The notes under the pieces: model-generated
Databases searched by the model: none
Told to the model about the DNA's origin: nothing
Seen by the model: the letters and a program-made list of their open reading frames with translations, nothing else
Position numbers and translations under genes: made by a program
Source of the DNA: JAFGPS01 sp964628465
GTDB lineage: Bacteria > Planctomycetota > Phycisphaerae > Sedimentisphaerales > Anaerobacaceae
Direction: 5' to 3'
NCBI GenBank assembly: GCA_964628465.1
Contig: CAZVOA010000016.1
Location: 1-64,000, forward strand
DNA length: 64,000 nucleotides
Shown here: piece by piece, positions 17,159 to 25,842 of the stretch
Layout: the number at the start of each line of letters is the position of its first letter
Position numbering within the stretch: position 1 is the stretch's first letter

Positions 17159-18384
17159 CTTAATCTCAGTCTCAACATGTTTAAAGCGGTATGCGCAGCC
17201 CTGAGTCTGGTAAACTCTCTACCAAAAGTGAATAAACCCTGTTTAACATCACACCCGCCGTCATAATCCAAACAAATATATACAAGCCCAACCGGCTTTT
17301 GTTCACTTCCGCCGGTCGGTCCGGCTATGCCGGTTATAGCGATTGCAAAGTCTGTACCTGACTTTTTCCTTGCACCACGAGCCATCGCTTTCGCGACCTG
17401 TTCACTAACGGCTCCGTATTGTTCAATCAAATCAGAAGAAACATCAAGTTGTGTTATTTTAGCTTGATTGCTGTAAGTTATCCAGCCATAAGTAAAATAA
17501 TTACTTGAACCGGAAATATCCGTCAGCATTTTTGATAAAAGACCACCTGTACAGGATTCCGCTGTCGAAATAGTTTTACCATGTCGTACCAGTTTTTCTG
17601 ATACAACTTTAGCAAGAGTTTCATCATCTAAACCATAGACTAAATCACCCAGTATCTCTCGAAGCTGTCTTTCCTCTTCCTTACACATTATCTGAGCTTT
17701 TTCTCTGTTTTCGGCGGAAGCTACGATATGCAAAGTAATGATTCCCTCATGAACCGTGCAGTTTACAAGCGGATTCCTGCCCCGAAGCATCTTATCGCCA
17801 ATCATTTCGGCAATCGCGGATTCGCCTGCACCGAAACATTTTAACCTGCAAACCTCAATAGCCTGAGTACCTGCGAAATCCTTTAATTGTGGAATTAGCG
17901 ATTTGAACATCTTTTTCATTTCCCACGGTACACCCGGCATCGCGATAAGAATCTTTCCATTATGGCGAGCCAGAATTCCCGGCGCGGTTCCAACATTGGG
18001 AATGTATTCTGCGCCAGATGGTATATAAGCCTGAATGTTATTTCTTTCCGGCATGGGGATTGTTCTGGCATTAAAAACAGCCCGAATCTTTTCGAGAAGT
18101 TCTTCTCTGAATTCCAGTTCAACTCCGAGATACTTTGCGAATGCCTGTCTGGTTAAGTCATCGTCAGTTGGTCCAAGTCCGCCTGTTACAACTATTATAT
18201 CTGCATCGTAACTCGCCAGCCTGAGTTTCTGAACTATATCGTCTATCTCATCGGCGACTGTGAATGAACTTACTACAGGAATGCCAATATTTTGCAGTTC
18301 AATAGCAAGGAATGCGGCGTTCGTATCAACCGTCAATCCGGCTAAAATCTCATTACCTATCGTTACTATACTTGCCTGTTTCAT
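17155..18384 (-). CDS. cinA: CinA family nicotinamide-nucleotide amidase
   Basis: 409 residues, the full two-domain CinA. Residues 1-170 are a MoeA/MogA-like (COG1058) domain with IGNEILAG and VTGGLGPTDDDLTRQA. Residues about 250-405 are the CinA C-terminal amidase domain with STAESCTGGLLSKMLTD and AITGIAGPTGG, which deamidates NMN in pyridine nucleotide recycling. Fused forms may also hydrolyse ADP-ribose. The gene is followed on the same strand by pilB, which has its own promoter. Confidence 0.93.
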   Translation of the reverse strand: MKQASIVTIGNEILAGLTVDTNAAFLAIELQNIGIPVVSSFTVADEIDDIVQKLRLASYDADIIVVTGGLGPTDDDLTRQAFAKYLGVELEFREELLEKIRAVFNARTIPMPERNNIQAYIPSGAEYIPNVGTAPGILARHNGKILIAMPGVPWEMKKMFKSLIPQLKDFAGTQAIEVCRLKCFGAGESAIAEMIGDKMLRGRNPLVNCTVHEGIITLHIVASAENREKAQIMCKEEERQLREILGDLVYGLDDETLAKVVSEKLVRHGKTISTAESCTGGLLSKMLTDISGSSNYFTYGWITYSNQAKITQLDVSSDLIEQYGAVSEQVAKAMARGARKKSGTDFAIAITGIAGPTGGSEQKPVGLVYICLDYDGGCDVKQGLFTFGREFTRLRAAHTALNMLRLRLS

Positions 18385-18460
18385 AATCGCGGAATTGTAG
18401 CTTGCTTATGGAACTGAGGCAAGATTATTTTATACATAATCTTCAAGTATGCCTTAAGAA

Positions 18461-18886
18461 TTATTTTTGAAAATAGCCAGGCGGAGCATATTTGTCTTCA
18501 GAAGGCTTTTTGGATTCCATTTGAGATTCTTTTGTTTTTATTTCAAGTTGAATATCAGGAGTTGGTGAAGGTATATTTTGATTCTCAAAAGGATAACATA
18601 GCTTTATAAATAAATTATTTGAATTCATCAAATAAACACCAAAAAATACTTCAAAAACACTCACTATCGCTAAAACAAGAATATATCTATACGTTGCGTA
18701 ATTTGTCATGTTTTGTAATTCTTTTATTTGAGACTGGTTATAAACCGCTCTTGCACTTTCAGGCAACATTTGCATTGCATCCGGTTTTAGCACAAAAATT
18801 AAGATTACGCACACAAAAGTAATAAATCCAAATCCCCAAAATACTAAACCGATTATCTTGCTTGCTAATTCAAATTTCTCTCTCAT
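18461..18886 (-). CDS. Small two-span membrane protein
   Basis: 141 residues from the preferred ATG at 18886, which has GGGAG six bases upstream. A longer frame back to 18949 would overlap the preceding gene and lacks a ribosome site. Two hydrophobic segments lie at about residues 10-35 (IIGLVFWGFGFITFVCVIL) and 70-95, with a hydrophilic loop between and a Pro/Lys-rich C-terminal tail. It starts ten bases after the CrtI-like oxidoreductase and is probably cotranscribed with it. Family unknown. Confidence 0.65.
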   Translation of the reverse strand: MREKFELASKIIGLVFWGFGFITFVCVILIFVLKPDAMQMLPESARAVYNQSQIKELQNMTNYATYRYILVLAIVSVFEVFFGVYLMNSNNLFIKLCYPFENQNIPSPTPDIQLEIKTKESQMESKKPSEDKYAPPGYFQK

Positions 18887-18896
18887 GTTCTCCCTT

Positions 18897-20402
18897 TCAT
18901 TTGATTTTCTTCTCACACATATACGCGGCCATAATCGCACCCGGCACACCGCCCATCTGATTTGCCCAGCATGAACCTATATAAAGATTTTTAACGGGTG
19001 TATCGATATTAAGACTCATAAATTTCGGGTAGAATTTTTTCTTCGGATTCCAGCTCCAGGCCGAAGTTGCTCCACCTGAATTATGCGTAAAACGTTCATA
19101 TGTCAACGGTGTTGCGGCGTCCTTAAATTCGATATATTTACTCAGGCCGGGAACAACTTCTTCGGCTTTCTTAATCAAAGAGTTCATTGCTTTGTCTTTC
19201 AGTTGTTTATATTTTTCCTTGTTACCGCCGCCCCAGTTATTCATCCAGTTTTCCGGCGACGATGCCATCAGCATAAGCGAAGACTTGCCTTCCGGAGAAA
19301 GAGAAGAATCCATCATAGAAGGTGAATATAATGCTAATGAACATTTTGCGAAATAGTCCGCATCATCAGGATTATGAACATCTCCTTTAAATTCAAGATC
19401 AGTATAAGTAACATGATTTATTTTCATATGCTTTTTCAGTTCTTCATTCGACATATTCAAACCAAGATAGACCATGAAAACAGGCTGGGAAACAGACGCC
19501 TGGGCAATTTTTGTCAGCATTTCGGCAGGTACGAGCGCTTTGTTATCAAGCAATTTCAAAAAAGTATTTTTATAATCGGAAGCGGAAATAACATAATCAG
19601 CTTTATAAGTAACATCTTTACATGACACTCCGATTGCAGTACCGTTTTCCGTAATTATCTTATCGACATAAGAATTCAGTTTAAGTATTCCTCCCAGTTC
19701 CTTGAATTTATCAGCAAGAACATCCGCCCATGACTGCATACCTTTCGAAACGGTCCAGTAATCGTCGTACATTCCCATCACCGAACCGACAACAAACGCG
19801 GCCATATCAGGATACATAAGGCCGTTAAGGAACTTGCAAACCTGAGAATCCTTCCCGAAAAACCGCTCGTTAAATTCTCCAATGGTCATATCTCCGAGAC
19901 GTTTGATTATTTTCATGGATTTTTGCGCGCTAAATATATAAGAAATCATAGCTTTGAACATTTCAAAGCCGCTATAAAGAAATGGTATTACTTTTTCTAC
20001 AGTAGCGGCGGAAGCTTCGTACATGGAATCGACTTCTTTGAAGTATTTATCAAGACTGTCTTTCTCGGAAGGAAACGACTCGTAAAGTCCTTTTTTGAAA
20101 TCGCTGTATTTTTCCGGAATCATATCGAATTTTTTGGATAACCAGCGAATTCGTTGCCGCTCAAAGATAATTGCGTCCAATACACCTATATCTTTCATCG
20201 CCTTAAAAATCGAAACAGATGCCTCGAAGCTAAGCGTGCCGCTTTCAAAATAGAATCCATTCCTTTTAAATCCAGCTACATAACCTCCCGGCGACAAATG
20301 CGACTCAAATATAGTAACATCATGCCCTTTTTTCGCTAAAAGATTTCCCGCAACAAGCCCGCCTAAACCAGAACCAATAATTATTACTGATTTTCCCGCC
20401 AT
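18897..20402 (-). CDS. CrtI-like FAD-dependent oxidoreductase
   Basis: 501 residues of the phytoene desaturase / carotenoid isomerase / retinol saturase family. The N-terminal FAD motif is VIIIGSGLGGLVAGNLLAKK (residues 5-24), followed by the second-strand Glu (IFESHLSPGG). The C-terminal CrtI signature region is visible in LYIGSCWANQMGGVPGAIMA. The real substrate may be a carotenoid or another polyene or lipid, since no carotenoid genes are adjacent. A strong AAGGAG ribosome site lies eight bases upstream. The promoter overlaps a multiple palindrome (20445-20482), so expression is probably repressor-controlled. Confidence 0.82.
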   Translation of the reverse strand: MAGKSVIIIGSGLGGLVAGNLLAKKGHDVTIFESHLSPGGYVAGFKRNGFYFESGTLSFEASVSIFKAMKDIGVLDAIIFERQRIRWLSKKFDMIPEKYSDFKKGLYESFPSEKDSLDKYFKEVDSMYEASAATVEKVIPFLYSGFEMFKAMISYIFSAQKSMKIIKRLGDMTIGEFNERFFGKDSQVCKFLNGLMYPDMAAFVVGSVMGMYDDYWTVSKGMQSWADVLADKFKELGGILKLNSYVDKIITENGTAIGVSCKDVTYKADYVISASDYKNTFLKLLDNKALVPAEMLTKIAQASVSQPVFMVYLGLNMSNEELKKHMKINHVTYTDLEFKGDVHNPDDADYFAKCSLALYSPSMMDSSLSPEGKSSLMLMASSPENWMNNWGGGNKEKYKQLKDKAMNSLIKKAEEVVPGLSKYIEFKDAATPLTYERFTHNSGGATSAWSWNPKKKFYPKFMSLNIDTPVKNLYIGSCWANQMGGVPGAIMAAYMCEKKIK

Positions 20403-20439
20403 ATCTCAATCTCCTTTTTATTAATTCTTATCTCTATTT

Positions 20440-20482
20440 ATTATACATCAGACGAGTCTGACAAGTCAAACATGTCCGATGT
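20440..20482 (-). promoter_or_regulatory. Promoter with embedded tandem-palindrome operator
   Basis: On the minus strand TTGACT (20469-20464) and TATAAT (20445-20440) are 18 bases apart, driving the CrtI-like gene with a leader of about 30 bases. The spacer contains the near-perfect 14-bp palindrome TCAGACGAGTCTGA (20448-20461). A second, weaker 14-mer palindrome (20466-20479, TCAAACATGTCCGA on plus) is centred 18 bp away. A third overlapping one lies between them. The whole reads as 9-base units with GTCTGA/TCAGAC half-sites. This fits a TetR- or MarR-type operator, but no regulator gene is in the window. It may also act as a weak terminator for the upstream dehydrogenase gene. Confidence 0.6.
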
Positions 20483-20484
20483 AT

Positions 20485-21519
20485 TTAAATATTCACCATA
20501 GCTTTAATTACGCCATCGCCGTATTCAGTTAGCAGCTCGAAAGCATTTTGAGTCTGTTCGAGTTCGAACCTGTGAGTAACCAGGAAATTAATATCGATTT
20601 TGCCGGACTTAACAAAATCAATAGCCTTCTGAACACAATGATTTTGTCTGCGAATATATTTAATTGTCACTTCTTTCCTGCGAAACTTATCAGCGCTGAA
20701 CGAAATCAAATCCGTTCTCGGAATTCCGACAATTACAAGCTGTCCGCCCGGCTTTAGAATATCCATCGCCTGGTCAAGAGCTTCCTGCTGGCCGCAGCAT
20801 TCAAAAACACAATCAATGCCAAGAGGTTCCGTTTTTTTGATATCGCTGACAATATCAACCTTATCAGGATTTCCAATATAGTCAACTCCGAGCTTTTGAG
20901 CCGCTGATAAACGAGAATCAATTTTGTCAGTAATATAAATATTTCCGGTCTTTTGTGCCTTCGAAGCGGCTAATACACACATACCTATCGGGCCGCTGCC
21001 AAGAATCGCTATATTCGAGCCATTTGCAAAACCAGCCTGTTTCACAGTGTATATACCAATCGACATTGGCTCGCATAAAGCACCCTGCTCAAGAGTAATT
21101 TCTCCATTCGTCGGAAAACAATTTTCCTGGGGAATTACTATATATTCGCACAGACAGCCTCCCATCTGTTTCGGCGTACCGAGGAAAAGAACATTTCTGC
21201 ATGTATGTTCCCTTCCGACTTTGCACTGGTCACATTTGTGACATGCGAACGATGGCTCGACTACAACCTGCTCACCGGCTTTTACATGTGTTACAGCACT
21301 GCCGGTTTTAACAACAGTCGCGGAACATTCGTGACCTACCACGAATGGAAACTCAACTACCTGCGAGCCGATTCTGCCTGTCTCAAAATAATGCACATCT
21401 GAGCCGCATACACCAACGGATTCAACCTTTAATAATACTTCTGTATCTTTTTTAATAACAGGCTCAGGAATTTCTCTTAGTTCCATTTGCCTTAGCGCGG
21501 TTAAAAACATTGCTTTCAT
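20485..21519 (-). CDS. Zinc-dependent sorbitol/polyol dehydrogenase
   Basis: 344 residues of the medium-chain dehydrogenase family. The catalytic zinc site is suggested by VCGSDVHYFETG and GHECSATV. The structural zinc site is the four-Cys lobe CHKCDQCKVGREHTC. The Rossmann motif is GSGPIGMCVLAA with an acidic residue after strand 2 (ITDKIDS), suggesting NAD preference. The arrangement LCEPMSIGIYTVKQA is typical of sorbitol, xylitol and L-iditol dehydrogenases. The exact substrate is not determinable. It lies twelve bases after the glutaminyl cyclase gene in a minus-strand run. Confidence 0.88.
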   Translation of the reverse strand: MKAMFLTALRQMELREIPEPVIKKDTEVLLKVESVGVCGSDVHYFETGRIGSQVVEFPFVVGHECSATVVKTGSAVTHVKAGEQVVVEPSFACHKCDQCKVGREHTCRNVLFLGTPKQMGGCLCEYIVIPQENCFPTNGEITLEQGALCEPMSIGIYTVKQAGFANGSNIAILGSGPIGMCVLAASKAQKTGNIYITDKIDSRLSAAQKLGVDYIGNPDKVDIVSDIKKTEPLGIDCVFECCGQQEALDQAMDILKPGGQLVIVGIPRTDLISFSADKFRRKEVTIKYIRRQNHCVQKAIDFVKSGKIDINFLVTHRFELEQTQNAFELLTEYGDGVIKAMVNI

Positions 21520-21531
21520 AATTATCTCTCG

Positions 21532-22353
21532 TTAATCTATTTCCTTGGGAACAAGTTTAATTTCAAAAAGTTTAGGCCACCATTTTCCTGTTACAAATAA
21601 ACGCTTATTTTTAGCGTCATACGCTATGCCGTTAAGAACATCAATTTTATGATGAGAAACTAAATTATCCAACAATCCATTAAGTTCTATGAGACTCTCA
21701 ACTATCCCTGTATTCGGATTGATTATCGCAATATCTTCAGTTCCCCATATATTAGCAAATATCTTACCGTTAATATATTCCAGTTCATTCAGATTTTTTA
21801 ATAACTGCGTACCGTAATATACCGCAAGTTTCGATACGACTTCGTAAGTTTCCGGATCGAGGAAATACAAAGTCGGTGAGCCGTCACTCATAATAAGATG
21901 TTCACCATCATGTGTAATTCCCCAGCCTTCTGTTTTATAACTGAATTCACGCTGAAGCTTGAATGTTTCCTTGTCATAAACAAAGCCGGTTTTGGATCGC
22001 CATGTCAACTGTACAATTTTATCTTTCCAAATCGTTATGCCTTCGCCGAAATATTCGTCCGGCATTTCATATCTCTGCATGACCTTTCCAGTCTCAAGCT
22101 CAACTTTTCGTATTGAAGAATATCCGTATTCCCCGGTACCCTCATACAAAACACCATCTTCATAAATAAGTCCCTGCGTGAAGGCGTTTGCATCGTGCGG
22201 GAACGTATTCACAATCTCATAACCATAATATATGGAAACCGAAGGTTTTTTTTTAATCATATAAGTAACAATAACAACAGTAAAAATTACCAGCAATAGC
22301 AGAACGGCAATATATTCCTTTTTTTTCACTGATGTCACTTTCACAAATAACAT
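21532..22353 (-). CDS. Glutaminyl-peptide cyclotransferase
   Basis: 273 residues. After a basic start, one hydrophobic segment at about residues 14-32 acts as a signal anchor. The rest is the bacterial/plant-type glutamine cyclotransferase beta-propeller, which forms N-terminal pyroglutamate on exported proteins. Family motifs are FPHDANAFTQGLIYEDG, LYEGTGEYGYSSIRKV, FGEGITIW, and IWGTEDIAIINP followed by LNGIAYDAKNKRLFVTGKWW. The enzyme is probably periplasmic and membrane-tethered. It starts three bases after the stop of the YchF-like gene, so it is likely in the same operon. Confidence 0.9.
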   Translation of the reverse strand: MLFVKVTSVKKKEYIAVLLLLVIFTVVIVTYMIKKKPSVSIYYGYEIVNTFPHDANAFTQGLIYEDGVLYEGTGEYGYSSIRKVELETGKVMQRYEMPDEYFGEGITIWKDKIVQLTWRSKTGFVYDKETFKLQREFSYKTEGWGITHDGEHLIMSDGSPTLYFLDPETYEVVSKLAVYYGTQLLKNLNELEYINGKIFANIWGTEDIAIINPNTGIVESLIELNGLLDNLVSHHKIDVLNGIAYDAKNKRLFVTGKWWPKLFEIKLVPKEID

Positions 22354-22355
22354 GC

Positions 22356-23426
22356 TTACACATTAAATCTGAAATTCAAAATATCGCCGTCTTTTACAAC
22401 GTATTCCTTGCCTTCAAGCCGGATTTTACCTGCGGCTTTAAGTGCTTTTTCATCGCCATGCTCTATCAGGTCATTGTACGCGAAAGTTTCCGCCCGAATG
22501 AAACCTCTCTGAATATCGCTGTGAATTTTACCCGCCGCTTCGACCGCGATTGTACCATTCCTGATTGGCCAGGCGCGAACTTCATCAGGTCCTACTGTAA
22601 GGAAACTTATCAGGCCGAGCGCGGAATAACAGCTATTTACAAATTTGCTGGCGGCTGATTCCTTGATTCCCAAGTCCTTTTTAAACTCCTCGCGGCTTTC
22701 CGGGTCGAGTTGTGACAATTCCTGTTCGAGTTTTGCGCAAAAAGATGTCACAGGAACTGAGCCGCCGATGCTGCCTGTAAAATCGAACTTCTCCTCAAGC
22801 TGGTCTTCGCCGACATTGACAACAACTATCATTGGTTTCATCGTTAAAAATCCGAGCGGCTTTATCATTTCACGTTCAGCGTCTGTTTCAATTACCGAAC
22901 TGATTGGCTTTTCTGATTCTATCGCTTCCTGCAATTTCTTCTGCAATTCAAGCTCCGCTTTATCGCGGGCTTGTGTCTTGGAAGGTTTATTGACCTGTTT
23001 TTCGAGATTTTCGATTCGAGTGGTAACAAGCTCCAAATCCGCAAGCAAAAGCTCTGTTTGCAATTCCGTTAAATCAGCCAAAGGATTTACCCTGTTCCTG
23101 TAAGCTGGAACACTTGGTTCATTAAACGCGCGAACGACTATCACTAACAAATCAATTGTCCTGATTTTATTAATCAATCGCCTTGCGGCCGCCCTGCCAT
23201 TATCCTCGGTAAAATTAAAGCCAGGTGTATCGAGACAATCTATCGTAGCGTGAACAACCTTTTTAGGTTTACAATATTTTATTAAAAAATCGAATCTTTC
23301 GTCAGGTACTGGAACTACCGCCTCTTCTATAGCGGTCGAACCAATCATAGCCGCCTGCCTGCCGCTTATACCGGCAAGAATCGTGCTTTTACCCGATTGC
23401 ATCAAACCTACAAGTGCTGCTTTCAT
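22356..23426 (-). CDS. YchF-like GTP/ATP-binding protein (DUF933)
   Basis: 356 residues from ATG 23426, chosen because AGGAG precedes it and because the family begins directly with the P-loop strand. The longer frame to 23504 would run through the palindrome. The P-loop is GLMQSGKST, followed by the G3-like DTPGFNF and a coiled-coil region (about 120-190). The C-terminal TGS/DUF933 domain has GDEVRAWPIRNGT-type residues and RLEGKEYVVKDGDILNF at the end. It differs from canonical YchF (GLPNVGKST) in its P-loop, as in a divergent planctomycete/delta-proteobacterial branch. Probable role: ribosome- or redox-linked ATPase. Confidence 0.85.
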   Translation of the reverse strand: MKAALVGLMQSGKSTILAGISGRQAAMIGSTAIEEAVVPVPDERFDFLIKYCKPKKVVHATIDCLDTPGFNFTEDNGRAAARRLINKIRTIDLLVIVVRAFNEPSVPAYRNRVNPLADLTELQTELLLADLELVTTRIENLEKQVNKPSKTQARDKAELELQKKLQEAIESEKPISSVIETDAEREMIKPLGFLTMKPMIVVVNVGEDQLEEKFDFTGSIGGSVPVTSFCAKLEQELSQLDPESREEFKKDLGIKESAASKFVNSCYSALGLISFLTVGPDEVRAWPIRNGTIAVEAAGKIHSDIQRGFIRAETFAYNDLIEHGDEKALKAAGKIRLEGKEYVVKDGDILNFRFNV

Positions 23427-23456
23427 TTTACTCCTATTAGTTTTTTCTATTATTCT

Positions 23457-23511
23457 GTAGGGTGTGCTATGCACACCGTTCTTTATAATTGGTGTGCATA
23501 GCACACCCTAC
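23457..23511. repeat. Perfect 21-bp inverted repeat, GTAGGGTGTGC family
   Basis: Arms GTAGGGTGTGCTATGCACACC (23457-23477) and its exact reverse complement (23491-23511) surround a 13-base loop. This lies in the divergent gap between the YchF-like gene and the Met8-like gene. The same GTAGGGTG core recurs, in reverse, next to mnmE at 31554-31575 and in degenerate form at 32627-32648, so it is a dispersed repeat. Confidence 0.9.
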
Positions 23512-23612
23512 CGTATCTGCTTTACTATACCGCCTATTTAGTGAATTGAAAAGCTTAAAAATACCCGCCCTTTCATCTCAAAATTAACTATTGAGGCAAA
23601 ATAAAGTAATTA

Positions 23613-23642
23613 TTGCCATTATCAGAAGAACATTGTTATAAT
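23613..23642 (+). promoter_or_regulatory. Promoter of the Met8-like gene, leaderless
   Basis: TTGCCA (23613-23618) and TATAAT (23637-23642) are 18 bases apart. The expected transcription start at about 23649-23650 coincides with the ATG at 23650, and no ribosome binding site can be seen, so the mRNA is probably leaderless. Confidence 0.6.
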
Positions 23643-23649
23643 TAATTCT

Positions 23650-24297
23650 ATGGCAAAATATCCGATATTTCTTAATCTTGAAGGACGCAGAGTCGTAGTT
23701 ATAGGCGGCGGAACTGTAGCGGTGCGCAAAGCGCAGGTGCTTTTAGACTCCGGAGCAAGGATTGTTGTTGTTGCGGACAATATCGATAAAATGATTACTG
23801 CCTTCGGAACACAAAAAAACATCGAACTTATCAAATCAAAATACGAGAAAAGTTACCTGGTAAACGCCGTACTTGCTATCGCGTCCACTAACGACAACGA
23901 ACTTAATAAGCAAATTTACAAAGATTGCCAGGAACTTGAAATCTTATGCAATGTAGTTGATGTGCCGGAACTTTGCGATTTTTTCGTACCTGCGGTAATA
24001 AAACGCGGCGACCTGCAAATAGCAATCTCAACGAATGGAAACTGCCCCGCCTACGCCGGACATATCAGGAAGAAACTGGAAGAATTATTCACCGAACAGC
24101 ATGGCAAATTTCTCGAAGTACTCGAAAAAATGCGGCTCAAAATTATCGAAGAAGTAACAGAACCAGACAAACGGAAAATAATCTTAGGTAAACTATGCGA
24201 TGATCAATCCTTTGATTTCTTTCTCAATAACGGCTCAGAAAACTGGCTTAATTATGCCAACGAATTAATAAATTTATTTCAGGCAGAAATACTTTAA
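23650..24297 (+). CDS. Precorrin-2 dehydrogenase / siroheme synthase N-domain
   Basis: 215 residues corresponding to Met8 or the N-terminal half of CysG. It oxidises precorrin-2 to sirohydrochlorin with NAD and may chelate iron to give siroheme. The Rossmann motif VVVIGGGTVAVRKAQVLLDSGA is at residues 14-35, and the family segment NVVDVPELCDFFVPAVIKRGDLQIAIST follows at about residue 100. The dimerisation C-domain is short and divergent. The methyltransferase part (CobA) is not fused and not adjacent. The gene stands alone between divergent and convergent neighbours. Confidence 0.88.
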   Translation: MAKYPIFLNLEGRRVVVIGGGTVAVRKAQVLLDSGARIVVVADNIDKMITAFGTQKNIELIKSKYEKSYLVNAVLAIASTNDNELNKQIYKDCQELEILCNVVDVPELCDFFVPAVIKRGDLQIAISTNGNCPAYAGHIRKKLEELFTEQHGKFLEVLEKMRLKIIEEVTEPDKRKIILGKLCDDQSFDFFLNNGSENWLNYANELINLFQAEIL

Positions 24298-24307
24298 CTT
24301 CATATTT

Positions 24308-24673
24308 CTAACTCAAGCCTTCAATCTGAGCGATAAGGTCGTTTATTTCCTTTGCTGATTTATCATTCAGGCATTCCAGCAGATTATCAATTGCGTCGCA
24401 TTTCGCTTTTTCCTGTTTCTCATCCGCGGCAAGTGACGGCAATTCCACCTGGAGGAAATAGTTTATGATGTTTCTTTTCAGAGCCGCGTCGCTATCGTGG
24501 AATATTCCGGCGATACATTTATAAATATACGATTGAGGCTCTTTTTGAGGAGCGGGTTTGTCGTCTCTTACGCTTTCCAGCATTTCCCGTAGAAAACCAG
24601 CCCGATAAATCGGTGCGTATTCCCTTAACTGATCCAAATATTTTGCCAGGTGCGTATATACTGTAGATGGCAT
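24308..24673 (-). CDS. Hypothetical soluble protein
   Basis: 121 residues, mostly helical by composition, with no signal peptide or membrane span. It has a good AGGAG ribosome site eight bases before the ATG. Charged segments such as AADEKQEKAKCDAIDNLL suggest a helical bundle. No family recognised. It lies convergent to the Met8-like gene with only eleven bases between their stops. Confidence 0.55.
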   Translation of the reverse strand: MPSTVYTHLAKYLDQLREYAPIYRAGFLREMLESVRDDKPAPQKEPQSYIYKCIAGIFHDSDAALKRNIINYFLQVELPSLAADEKQEKAKCDAIDNLLECLNDKSAKEINDLIAQIEGLS

Positions 24674-24865
24674 AACTTTTAGCTCCTATCTATAACTAAC
24701 GCCGGTCTTATGTATTTTCTGGCAAGAAGAACCTCTTGCATTAAAACACCAGCTATTCCTTTTTCAAACGTTCTTGGTATCTAATAAGCAGGATTTTAAT
24801 ATATTTTTCAGCTTTTTTCAAACTGCAAAATAATAAAAAATGATATTTCAGCTATTTAAGCAATT

Positions 24866-25822
24866 TTATTGACTGATTGTCGTAAAAAAGTCTCCGGGTT
24901 TTGTATTGCGGCCATTGGCGAAGCATTTGAAATTCATAAGGCCTGAGCCGCTCGGTTTTATTTGTGTTATTTTAAGAGCGTTCTGACCGCAGATAACATA
25001 GAGATTTTCATCAATAGTCCCTGGCGTTAAATTAGATAAATTTGGATTTTCAACAACCTGAGCCATCGCGATTGTAACACGAATTGATTTGCCTGTTTCT
25101 TTAGAAGTATAGTTTGCTGAAATGCCGGGCCAGGGCCAGAAACCCCGAATTTTTCGTTCCAGTATATGTGCCGGCTCGCTAAAGTCGATGTAACCATCCG
25201 ATTTCGAGATTTTCGGAGCGATTGTAGCTTTGTCATGCTCCTGCTCGATATATTCAGCCATACCATTCTCAATTTTGTCCAAGGTTTGCAAAAGTACCGG
25301 AGCGGCTAATTGCGCTAATTTGTCGTGCAAAGAACCTGCGGTATCATCGGGAGCAATTTCAATTTCTGATTGCGATAAAACCGCACCAGCATCCATTTTT
25401 TGAGCTAACGTGATTATGCTTACGCCGCTTGTTGCATCGCCGTTAATAATCGCTGCGTTAATAGGAGCGGCTCCACGATATTTTGGTAATAATGAAGCAT
25501 GAACATTTATTGAACCCTTGTGTGGCAGGTCAACAAGTTTCTGACTGATTTTCTGGCCAAATGCAATTACTAAAATTAAATCAGGATTATAGCACGAAGC
25601 AATTGTTTCTATATTTTCCTGAGTATTGACGTTCGAGGTTTCCATAAATGGAACTGAGTGTGACATTGCCCAGAGTGCAACCGGAGTAGGATTAGGTTTT
25701 CTGCCGCGTCCCGCCGGATTGGGAGGCTGCGTTACAATAAATACAAGCTCATGCGCAGAACTCTTAACCGCGTTAAGGCAATCCAACCCAAACTCACCGC
25801 TGCCGAAGTATGCTATCCTCAT
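24866..25822 (-). CDS. fmt: Methionyl-tRNA formyltransferase
   Basis: 318 residues, normal length. Fmt formylates Met-tRNA(fMet) with 10-formyltetrahydrofolate. Residues 1-185 form the formyltransferase fold with ASLLPKYRGAAPINAAIINGD, which contains the Asn/His/Asp catalytic environment. The C-terminal OB-like domain follows, with KIRGFWPWPG at its start. It lies directly after def, twenty bases on, a common pairing because deformylase removes the group that Fmt adds. The third gene of the lptB-def-fmt operon. Confidence 0.95.
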   Translation of the reverse strand: MRIAYFGSGEFGLDCLNAVKSSAHELVFIVTQPPNPAGRGRKPNPTPVALWAMSHSVPFMETSNVNTQENIETIASCYNPDLILVIAFGQKISQKLVDLPHKGSINVHASLLPKYRGAAPINAAIINGDATSGVSIITLAQKMDAGAVLSQSEIEIAPDDTAGSLHDKLAQLAAPVLLQTLDKIENGMAEYIEQEHDKATIAPKISKSDGYIDFSEPAHILERKIRGFWPWPGISANYTSKETGKSIRVTIAMAQVVENPNLSNLTPGTIDENLYVICGQNALKITQIKPSGSGLMNFKCFANGRNTKPGDFFTTISQ

Positions 25823-25842
25823 CTTTCGTCCATCTTCCTTCG

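Noticed and set aside
18897..20402. Carotenoid pathway locus
   Set aside because: Only one CrtI-like gene is present; no phytoene synthase or cyclase is nearby, so the substrate is left open.
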